NCBI GenBank assembly: GCA_035545535.1
Contig: DASZYF010000115.1
Coordinates: 1 to 17,632 of the forward strand
Direction of reading: 5' to 3'
DNA: 17,632 bases
Source: DASZYF01 sp035545535
GTDB lineage: Bacteria; Actinomycetota; Actinomycetes; Mycobacteriales; CAJCIY01
Both the position numbers and the translations under genes were made by a program. The notes under the pieces were generated by a model. It was given only the letters and a program-made list of their open reading frames with translations. It was not told where the DNA came from and did not search any database. Below, piece by piece: positions 8,001-12,497 of this stretch (positions are counted from its first letter, which is position 1; every line of letters starts with the position of its first letter).

Positions 8001-8189
8001 GTCAGCGGTGGGGTCGAGGCCCGGCCCGGTCTCGTCGCCCTCCTGCTGGTCCCACCCGGTCCGCGAGTTGTCGAGGTCGAGCGTCATGACGTCCGCGCGC
8101 GCCCGGGCTCGGCTGATCACGGTCGGGGTGAAGGCCGCGATCACGACCAGCAGGAGCGCCAGGAGCGTGCGGCTGCGAGGAGCCGGCAC
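5034..8189 (-). CDS. Secreted PQQ-like beta-propeller protein with choice-of-anchor D (Ig-like) repeats
   Basis: A 1051-residue exported protein of unknown function. Read from GTG at 8189 it has an N-terminal signal peptide: basic RSR, a hydrophobic core LLALLLVVIAAF (9-20) and probable cleavage after the Ala-rich segment near 32. Residues about 35-585 look like a propeller, with repeated GxVYxxxxxGxxYALD-type strands such as VVVGTETNWIYGLDPTSG (97-114). Three Ig-like modules follow at about 586-689, 690-793 and 794-900, each with an FTPSTTG / FDPTTAG / FAPVAPG turn. A Pro/Thr-rich linker (902-932) precedes a Gly/Arg-rich C-terminal domain. No LPXTG motif, C-terminal membrane helix or CXXCH haem motif is seen. 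An in-frame reading extends upstream to 8339, but that part is Arg/Pro-rich and would bury the signal peptide. Convergent with pyk, divergent from ddl. Confidence 0.82.
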   Translation of the reverse strand: MPAPRSRTLLALLLVVIAAFTPTVISRARARADVMTLDLDNSRTGWDQQEGDETGPGLDPTADVRATDFGQLWKTPVDGEVYASPLVVTKGGTKVVVVGTETNWIYGLDPTSGSVLWSRNVGPSWKVSWIGCTDLVPDIGITSTGVYDPASGYVYVTAKKDDGPDRGSPSYWLEAFDPLTGAERPGWPVKIQGHPDNNPSVTFSATYELQRTALTLVGGEVYLGFGSHCDYGDYYSGYVVGVSTTSGTIDAMWSAEATAAKAGGAGIWEGGGGLVTRGAHDMWLVTGNAGDNAYTPKPGTPGTSPPAGLSESVVHLTIGDDHKLTPVDFFAPPNADTLDTNDQDLGSGGLVDLPPAYFGTTDHPHLMVAQGKAHVLYLLDSDHLGGRAATSNDVSNVLQKLDVPTGGQWGHPAVYGGDGGHGGYIYVLSSATSGNGGGPGSGGPLTAYAYGTTAGGEPSLSVAATTAGNGYSSGSPVVTSDGTTPGSGLVWLVSANHPPAGTSGYCSSSSTCDNDGHLLAFPAVPTSGSWTPVFSADLGPVSKFTVPATDAGHVYVGTWGSFDYANSTTARHIGAVFAFGRPTTTPLSAPSTDFGQSGVTVPKSGTVTLTAHQNVTITGATTNAPFAVDTSGIPAGGVDVAAGATFSLPVTFTPSTTGPATGTLTVAFSTSGTSGSTSVGLAGVGTQAGLSATPTSLVFSTSGDPVPTGSSTSMSVAVKNTGTSTLTFTDATGPSAPFSAPTLPAAGATLAPQATITVPVDFDPTTAGDYTDSLSLSGDGVTVTVPLSASAVDADPHLEVTPTATPLAFGDVPVGSTAHATITLANTGNVTVCLSTAKGPAEPFEATNPVSEGQCFAPGGNLDIDVTFAPVAPGAASSSYTFDAGDGQGRQVVTMTGAGVLPATPTPTDIPSPTATPTATGSPPEHPQPTPASTLLAASVRITSPRLTFTATIGRPQVHVVHGAHGVVLAVRATVPVHDASGHRATLVLLLRRGRHGWTGTATLTGKGVGGRRVFATNGVLDLRPGRFAGAAHSRGQVLRWRFDGDPRTLR

Positions 8190-8195
8190 GGACGA

Positions 8196-8201
8196 AGGGT
8201 A
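8196..8201 (-). promoter_or_regulatory. -10 element (TACCCT) of the propeller-protein gene, predicted leaderless
   Basis: On the minus strand TACCCT is followed after six bases by GTG at 8189. This supports that start codon over longer readings. No Shine-Dalgarno sequence is positioned for it. Confidence 0.5.
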
Positions 8202-8309
8202 TGTGCCGCACCTCAGGGATGCCTGAGAGCGTCGCCGCCCGGCGTCGACGCGCGGGCCGGCGCGTCCGCGGGGACGCTGCGCGCGGTCGGGCGGCGTCGC
8301 GGCACGGCC

Positions 8310-8315
8310 TAGGGT
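8310..8315 (+). promoter_or_regulatory. -10 element (TAGGGT) of ddl, predicted leaderless
   Basis: TAGGGT precedes the ddl GTG start by seven bases, the same layout as four other genes in the window. It shares a 133-bp divergent intergenic region with the mirrored TACCCT element of the propeller gene. Confidence 0.55.
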
Positions 8316-8322
8316 CCTTCCC

Positions 8323-9417
8323 GTGTCGAGAGGTCGCATCCGCGTCGCGGTGGTCTTCGGCGGCCGGTCGGGTGAGCACCCGATCAGCTGCGTGTCCGCG
8401 GGCTGCGTCCTGGCCGCGCTCGACCCGGCGCGCTACGAGGTGCTGCCGGTCGGCATCACCCGCGACGGGCGCTGGGTGCTGCCGCCCGACGGGCAGCGGC
8501 TCGCGATCGAGTCCGGCGCGCTGCCCGAGGTCACCGACGGAGCGCCGCTCGCGTTGCCCGCCGACCCGTCGGCCGCGAACCTGGTCGTGCTCGCACCCGG
8601 CGAGGTCCCGGCAACGCTCGGCAGCGTCGACGTCGTGTTCCCGCTGCTCCACGGCGCGTTCGGCGAGGACGGCACCGTGCAGGGCCTGCTCGAGATGGCC
8701 GGCGTCCCCTACGTGGGCAGCGGCGTGTTCGCCAGCGCGGCCGCGATGGACAAGGCGCACATGAAGGTGATGCTGCGCGTCGCCGGGCTACCGGTCGGCC
8801 CGTACGTCGTGCTCAAGCCGCACGACGCGATCCCGGCCGCGCTCGACCTGCGGCTGCCCGTGTTCGTGAAGCCCGCCCGCGCGGGCAGCTCGCTGGGCAT
8901 CACGCGCGTGACGGACTGGGCCGACCTGCCGGCGGCGGTCGCGGCGGCGCGCGCGCACGACCCGAAGGTCCTCGTGGAGGAGGGCATCACCGGGCGGGAG
9001 CTCGAGTGCGGCGTCCTCGGGGGTCTCGGCGGCGGGCGTCCCGAGGCATCGCTGCCCGCCGAGGTGAGGGTGGTCGGCAACCACGAGTTCTACGACTTCG
9101 AGGCGAAGTACCTCGACGACGCCACCGAGCTGGACGTGCCGGCGCTCGTCCCCGACGAGGTCACCGCGCGGGTGCGGACGCTCGCCGTCGATGCGTTCGA
9201 GGCGCTCGACTGCGCCGGCCTCGCCCGGGTCGACTTCTTCGTCACCGAGGACGGGCGCGGTGGTTGGGACGTCGTCGTCAACGAGGTCAACACGATGCCC
9301 GGCTTCACGCCGGTGTCGATGTTCCCGCTGATGTGGGAGGCGACCGGCCTCGACTACCCGGCGCTGGTCGACCGGCTCATCCGCCTGGCGGTGGAGTCGG
9401 GCACGGGCCTGCGCTGA
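8323..9417 (+). CDS. ddl: D-alanine--D-alanine ligase
   Basis: ATP-dependent ligation of two D-alanines for the peptidoglycan stem peptide, cytoplasmic, ATP-grasp fold, 364 residues. Landmarks are GGRSGEHPIS (13-22) with the substrate Glu18, HGAFGEDGTVQG (110-121), FVKPARAGSSLG (181-192) with ATP-binding Lys183 and the Ser pair, FYDFEAKY (256-263), and NEVNTMPGFTP (320-330) with metal ligands. The Tyr of EAKY corresponds to Tyr216 of E. coli DdlB, which marks D-Ala-D-Ala rather than depsipeptide synthesis (Phe there in Leuconostoc), so vancomycin-sensitive termini are expected. GTG at 8323 starts four residues before the first strand and follows a TAGGGT element. The 3' end overlaps that of the convergent DUF3515 gene by 41 bp. 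Confidence 0.96.
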   Translation: MSRGRIRVAVVFGGRSGEHPISCVSAGCVLAALDPARYEVLPVGITRDGRWVLPPDGQRLAIESGALPEVTDGAPLALPADPSAANLVVLAPGEVPATLGSVDVVFPLLHGAFGEDGTVQGLLEMAGVPYVGSGVFASAAAMDKAHMKVMLRVAGLPVGPYVVLKPHDAIPAALDLRLPVFVKPARAGSSLGITRVTDWADLPAAVAAARAHDPKVLVEEGITGRELECGVLGGLGGGRPEASLPAEVRVVGNHEFYDFEAKYLDDATELDVPALVPDEVTARVRTLAVDAFEALDCAGLARVDFFVTEDGRGGWDVVVNEVNTMPGFTPVSMFPLMWEATGLDYPALVDRLIRLAVESGTGLR

Positions 9418-9826
9418 GCAGGGGGCTGACGGCACCGAGCACGTGCTCGGGCGCCACGTCGGCCGGCACCGTCAGCTCGACCGGCGGCTGCGGGCCACGG
9501 GTGACGAGCGTGACCGGATCGGCGTCGAGGTCAGGGGAGCCCCAGCAGCGCTGCTGGCTGCCCGGGGAGCCGGGCGGGCTCCACTCGATGACCCCGGCGC
9601 TCACGGGCTTCCCCAGGTCCACGCCGCAGCGCAGGGTCACCGCGGGCGACCCCCAGGCGCGCGTGTACGGCGAGCCCGGCGATGTCTTCCGGCCCTTGAG
9701 GTCGGCGTCGAGGTCGTGGGGCAGCGCCGCGACCACGCGGGCGCACGCCGCGGCCACGGCGGGCGGCGGGACGGGCGGCGACAACCGGACCGCGCCCGTG
9801 CCGCACCCGCCCAGCGCGAGCGGCAT
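9377..9826 (-). CDS. DUF3515 family lipoprotein, start uncertain
   Basis: Small actinobacterial protein of unknown function, usually found beside ddl. It has a lipobox LALGGC with Cys8 from the ATG at 9826, then a Pro-rich spacer, a Cys near the middle (TLRCGVDLGKP) and another in QQRCWGSPD. These suggest one disulphide in the exported domain. The ATG used here leaves only seven residues before the lipid-modified Cys, with no positive n-region. In the same frame the DNA reads back without a stop to CTG at 9910, giving a basic TTRPARRTR segment and a hydrophobic core, i.e. a normal lipoprotein signal. No ATG, GTG or TTG lies between. The true protein is therefore probably about 177 residues with an unusual start, or the assembly has an error here. 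Downstream of, and probably co-transcribed with, the RAM-domain gene. Confidence 0.75.
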   Translation of the reverse strand: MPLALGGCGTGAVRLSPPVPPPAVAAACARVVAALPHDLDADLKGRKTSPGSPYTRAWGSPAVTLRCGVDLGKPVSAGVIEWSPPGSPGSQQRCWGSPDLDADPVTLVTRGPQPPVELTVPADVAPEHVLGAVSPLLSAGPCPTPPPGG

Positions 9827-9920
9827 GGAGAGCGCGAGGCCGGACAGCAGGCCGGAGAGGCCGCGGGACAGGACGCCGGCGCGGGTCCGGCGGGCGGGGC
9901 GAGTGGTCAGAGCGAGCGGC

Positions 9921-10154
9921 TCAGAGGTGGACGACCGGGCACGTGAGCGTGCGGGTGATGCCGTCGACCGCCTGCACCTTCGCGACCACGAGCTTGCCGA
10001 GCTCGTCCACGCTGCGCGCCTCGGCGCGCACGATCACGTCGTACGGGCCGGTGACGTCCTCGGCCTGGGTCACGCCGCCGATCGTGGCGATCTCCTTCGC
10101 GACCGCTGCCGCCTTGCCGACCTCGGTCTGGATGAGGATGTAGGCCTGGACCAC
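9921..10154 (-). CDS. Stand-alone Lrp/AsnC-type ligand-binding (RAM) domain protein
   Basis: A 77-residue protein consisting only of the RAM domain of Lrp/AsnC regulators; there is no helix-turn-helix. The sequence begins VQAYILIQTEVGKA, has GVTQAEDVTGPYDVIV in the middle and ends GITRTLTCPVVHL, a pattern closely conserved in actinobacteria next to thiL. Such proteins form oligomers that bind small molecules, often amino acids; the ligand here is unknown. GTG at 10154 is preferred over an ATG at 10172 because GGAG sits five bases before it and because homologues start with MVQAYI. The gene is divergent from thiL and upstream of the DUF3515 gene. With no DNA-binding domain it may modulate a full-length Lrp protein, which is inference. 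Confidence 0.88.
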   Translation of the reverse strand: MVQAYILIQTEVGKAAAVAKEIATIGGVTQAEDVTGPYDVIVRAEARSVDELGKLVVAKVQAVDGITRTLTCPVVHL

Positions 10155-10159
10155 GGGTG

Positions 10160-10163
10160 CTCC
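10160..10163 (-). promoter_or_regulatory. Shine-Dalgarno sequence GGAG of the RAM-domain gene
   Basis: GGAG on the minus strand, five bases before GTG at 10154. It selects this start over the ATG 18 bases upstream. A CATCAT motif a little further upstream could be its -10. Confidence 0.55.
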
Positions 10164-10261
10164 GTTCTTCATGATGTGGGCGCTCGTGCGGCTGGGCCGG
10201 CAGGGGTGCCGGGACAGCCAGGTCTGGACGGTGACGCTATCGCAGGCGTGGAACAGGACGG

Positions 10262-11167
10262 GTGGCGGAGGTGCGGCTCGACGAGACCGGTGAGCACGCG
10301 TTGATCAGCCGCGTCACCGCGCGCCTCGGCGGCCCGCCCGCGCCCGCCGGGCCGGGCGACGACGCCGCGGTCGTCGCGGCCCCCGACGGCCGCGTGGTCG
10401 CGACGACGGACCTGCTCGTGGAGGGTGTGCACTTCCGCCTCGACCCGGGGTGGTCGACCCCCTACGACGTGGGCCGCAAGGCCGCCGCGCAGAACATGGC
10501 CGACGTCGCGGCGATGGGGGCGCGCCCGACGGCGCTGCTCGTGGGCCTGGCCGCGCCGGGCGCGCTCCCGGTCGCCGTCGCCGACGCCCTCACCGACGGG
10601 TTGCGGGACGAGGCCGCCGTGTGCGCTGCGCAGATCGTCGGCGGGGACCTCGTCGCCTCGGACCGCCTGCTGCTCGCCGTCACCGCGCTCGGTGACCTCG
10701 AGGGTCGGGCGCCGGTGACGCGCGCCGGGGCCCGGCCGGGTGACGTGCTCGTGCTCGCCGGCACGCTCGGGCGCAGCGCGGCGGGCCTGCGGCTGCTCGA
10801 CCTCGGGGTGACGGGCGGGCCGCTCGTCGACGCGCACCGGCGGCCCACGCCGCCGTACGCCACGGGCATCGCTCTCGCGGTCGCCGGCGCGACGTCGATG
10901 GTGGACATCAGCGACGGCCTCGCGCAGGACCTCGGCCACGTCGCGCGGGGGAGCGGGGTGCGCATCGACGTCGACGAGCTGCCGCTGGCCGACGGTGTCG
11001 AGCCGGGCGACGCGGCGCACGGCGGCGAGGAGCACAGCCTGGTCGCGACGCTGCCCGCGGGAGCGGCCTGGCCCGACGGTGTCGTACGCATCGGCCGGGT
11101 GAGCGCGGGCCGCGGGGTGTGGCTCGGCGGCACCGAGGTGACCGGCGGCTTCGACCACTTCCGCTAG
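10262..11167 (+). CDS. thiL: Thiamine-monophosphate kinase ThiL
   Basis: Phosphorylates thiamine monophosphate to thiamine pyrophosphate, the last step of TPP synthesis, cytoplasmic. The 301-residue protein shows the ThiL/PurM-type order: GDDAAVV (32-38) with metal-binding Asp, TTDLLVEGVHF (48-58), GRKAAAQNMADVAAMGA, the ATP-contacting QIVGGDLVAS, VDISDGLAQDLGH and the late GGEEH segment. GTG at 10262 places the conserved EHALISR helix at residue 11, as in relatives. AGGAC just before it may act as a weak ribosome-binding site, and TATCGC at 10238-10243 is an imperfect -10. It is divergent from the RAM-domain gene and is followed after 96 bp by thiD, so two thiamine-pathway genes sit side by side. 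Confidence 0.94.
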   Translation: MAEVRLDETGEHALISRVTARLGGPPAPAGPGDDAAVVAAPDGRVVATTDLLVEGVHFRLDPGWSTPYDVGRKAAAQNMADVAAMGARPTALLVGLAAPGALPVAVADALTDGLRDEAAVCAAQIVGGDLVASDRLLLAVTALGDLEGRAPVTRAGARPGDVLVLAGTLGRSAAGLRLLDLGVTGGPLVDAHRRPTPPYATGIALAVAGATSMVDISDGLAQDLGHVARGSGVRIDVDELPLADGVEPGDAAHGGEEHSLVATLPAGAAWPDGVVRIGRVSAGRGVWLGGTEVTGGFDHFR

Positions 11168-11189
11168 GCCCATGGCGTCGGGAAGTCGT

Positions 11190-11195
11190 TAGCGT
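11190..11195 (+). promoter_or_regulatory. Candidate -10 element (TAGCGT) upstream of thiD
   Basis: TAGCGT lies in the thiL-thiD gap and would give a leader of about 60 nt. No convincing -35 is seen. Read-through from thiL is equally possible. Confidence 0.3.
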
Positions 11196-11220
11196 CTGGA
11201 GCGGCCGCAGGAGCCGGCCC

Positions 11221-11239
11221 GCGGCTGTTCCCCAGCCGC
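11221..11239 (+). promoter_or_regulatory. Stem-loop in the thiD leader
   Basis: A perfect 7-bp stem, GCGGCTG and CAGCCGC, encloses the loop TTCCC. It ends 12 bases before the thiD Shine-Dalgarno sequence. There is no T-run after it, so it is not a textbook terminator of thiL. It does not carry the conserved cores of a TPP riboswitch. Confidence 0.45.
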
Positions 11240-11251
11240 CGGAGCCCCGAT

Positions 11252-11256
11252 GGGAG
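11252..11256 (+). promoter_or_regulatory. Shine-Dalgarno sequence GGGAG of thiD
   Basis: GGGAG seven bases before the GTG at 11264. It decides between two overlapping GTG triplets (11262 and 11264); only the second is in frame with ThiD. Confidence 0.6.
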
Positions 11257-11263
11257 ATGACGT

Positions 11264-12061
11264 GTGACCGGTGCGCCACCGAGGGTGCTGACCGTCGCGG
11301 GCAGCGACTCCGGAGGCGGGGCCGGCATCCAGGCCGACCTGAAGACGATGCTCGCGCTCGGCGCGCACGGCATGAGCGTCATCACGGCGGTCACGGCGCA
11401 GAGCTCGGTGGGCGTGCAGGGCGTGTGGGACCTTCCGGTCGAGGCGGTCGTGCGCCAGCTCGACAGCGTGCTCGACGACATCGGCGTCGACGCCGTCAAG
11501 ACCGGGATGCTCTCGTCGCCGCTCATCGTGGAAGCGGTTGCCGAGCGCCTCGCGGGCGTGGACGCGCCGGTGGTGGTCGACCCGGTGGGCGTCAGCAAGC
11601 ACGGCGACCCGCTGATCGCGCCGGAAGCGGTCGACACGATCATCACGCGGCTGCTGCCGGTCGCGACCGTGGCGACACCGAACCTCGACGAGGTGCGGCT
11701 GCTCACCGGGGTGGACGTCCGGGCCGAGCGTGACCTCGTGGCCGCGGCCGACGCGATCCTCGCGATGGGGCCGCGGTGGGTGCTGATCAAGGGCGGCCAC
11801 CTCGACGGCGACGCGGTCGACCTGCTCACCGACGGGACGCAGCAGGTCGAGCTGCGGGCCGAGCGCCTCGACAACCGGCACACGCACGGCACCGGCTGCA
11901 CGCTGGCGAGCGCCATCGCCACCCGCCTGGCGTTCGGCGACGACGTGCCGACGGCGGTGGCGGCCGCGAAGGACTACGTCACCGGCGCGGTGCGCCACGG
12001 CTTCGCGCTCGGGTCAGGCATCGGACCCGTGGACCACGGGTGGGCGCTCCGGCGGAGCTGA
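11264..12061 (+). CDS. thiD: Hydroxymethylpyrimidine / phosphomethylpyrimidine kinase ThiD
   Basis: Phosphorylates HMP and HMP-phosphate to HMP-PP, the pyrimidine half of thiamine. The 265-residue ribokinase-fold protein has AGSDSGGGAGIQADLKT (9-25) for substrate binding, TAQSSVGVQG, KTGMLSS, VVDPVGVSKHGDPLI, TPNLDEVRLLTG, the KGGH strand and the anion-hole THGTGCTLASA with Cys212. There is no fused ThiE or TenA domain. GTG at 11264 follows a good Shine-Dalgarno sequence. It lies 96 bp downstream of thiL on the same strand and converges with rpmB, whose stop is 39 bp away. The thiL-thiD-rpmB order matches Streptomyces-type genomes. Confidence 0.95.
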   Translation: MTGAPPRVLTVAGSDSGGGAGIQADLKTMLALGAHGMSVITAVTAQSSVGVQGVWDLPVEAVVRQLDSVLDDIGVDAVKTGMLSSPLIVEAVAERLAGVDAPVVVDPVGVSKHGDPLIAPEAVDTIITRLLPVATVATPNLDEVRLLTGVDVRAERDLVAAADAILAMGPRWVLIKGGHLDGDAVDLLTDGTQQVELRAERLDNRHTHGTGCTLASAIATRLAFGDDVPTAVAAAKDYVTGAVRHGFALGSGIGPVDHGWALRRS

Positions 12062-12069
12062 GCCGACCT

Positions 12070-12099
12070 GAGCTGGGCCGAGCCGCCGAGCTGGGCTCG
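12070..12099. terminator. Candidate shared terminator region between thiD and rpmB
   Basis: In the 38-bp gap between the converging genes, CGAGCC (12079-12084) pairs with GGCTCG (12094-12099) around a 9-nt loop. A 9-bp direct repeat GAGCTGGGC (12070-12078 and 12088-12096) overlaps it. There is no T-run on either strand, so it would be a stem-only actinobacterial terminator at best. Confidence 0.3.
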
Positions 12100-12297
12100 C
12101 TACTTGGCGAGCTGGAGGGTCTTGCCCGCCTTGATGCACGAGGTGCAGGCGTTGATCTTCTTGGTGGTGCCGCCGCCCGCGGGGATGCGGACCGGCTGGA
12201 TGTTGGGGTTCCAGCGGCGGCGGGTCCGGCGGTGCGAGTGTGAGACGGACATGCCGAAGCCCGGCCCCTTGCCACAGACGTCGCACACGGCGGCCAC
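12100..12297 (-). CDS. rpmB: Large ribosomal subunit protein bL28, zinc-binding type
   Basis: A 65-residue ribosomal protein. The N-terminus has CDVCGKGPGFG (5-15), then the basic SHSHRRTRRRWNPNIQ stretch (19-34) and CTSCIKAG (51-58). The two CxxC pairs (Cys5/Cys8 and Cys51/Cys54) make this the zinc-carrying form of L28. GTG at 12297 is the start; the next GTG in frame is four codons in and would remove Ala-Ala before the first Cys pair. An AGGTAGGGA tract just upstream could serve as a ribosome-binding site. The gene stands alone on the minus strand between thiD (convergent) and recG (divergent). Actinobacteria often have a second, cysteine-free L28 controlled by zinc; none is in this window. 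Confidence 0.95.
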   Translation of the reverse strand: MAAVCDVCGKGPGFGMSVSHSHRRTRRRWNPNIQPVRIPAGGGTTKKINACTSCIKAGKTLQLAK

Positions 12298-12339
12298 GGT
12301 CGATCCCTACCTTCGAAGCTGGAGTCAGAGTCCTCGCCC

Positions 12340-12353
12340 GGCCCAGAGGGGCC
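12340..12353 (-). promoter_or_regulatory. Short stem-loop in the rpmB leader
   Basis: On the plus strand GGCCC, a four-base loop AGAG, then GGGCC; the complement forms the same stem in the predicted rpmB mRNA leader. Five GC pairs only. It could be a leader structure or a chance hairpin in very GC-rich DNA. Confidence 0.25.
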
Positions 12354-12368
12354 CGCGGGTCGGCGACA

Positions 12369-12374
12369 AGGCTA
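12369..12374 (-). promoter_or_regulatory. Candidate -10 element (TAGCCT) of rpmB
   Basis: TAGCCT on the minus strand would start an rpmB transcript with a leader of about 65 nt. That leader contains the 5-bp GC stem at 12340-12353. No good -35 is seen, so confidence is modest. Confidence 0.35.
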
Positions 12375-12497
12375 TCAGCGGGCGGATGCCCTTGGCGCCT
12401 CCGCCGGTGGGGGAACAGCATCCCACCGGCTTCGGCGCGGCCCGCCACACCCACAACCCTCCGGCCGCCGGTCGGGGCGTCGTACGACGATGGGGCC

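Noticed and set aside
8190..8339. An N-terminal extension of the propeller protein by 50 codons
   Set aside because: The extension is Arg/Pro-rich, would bury the signal peptide, and crosses the ddl promoter and start. GTG at 8189 fits better.
9443..9946. Plus-strand open frame over the DUF3515 gene
   Set aside because: Arg/Gly-rich product without motifs; the minus-strand reading has a lipobox and the expected neighbours.
11168..11263. TPP riboswitch before thiD
   Set aside because: The conserved riboswitch cores are not found on reading the whole gap; only a single stem-loop is present.
12240..12497. A longer RecG start well upstream of 12498
   Set aside because: The extra 86 residues are translated from the rpmB gene and its promoter region and do not resemble RecG.
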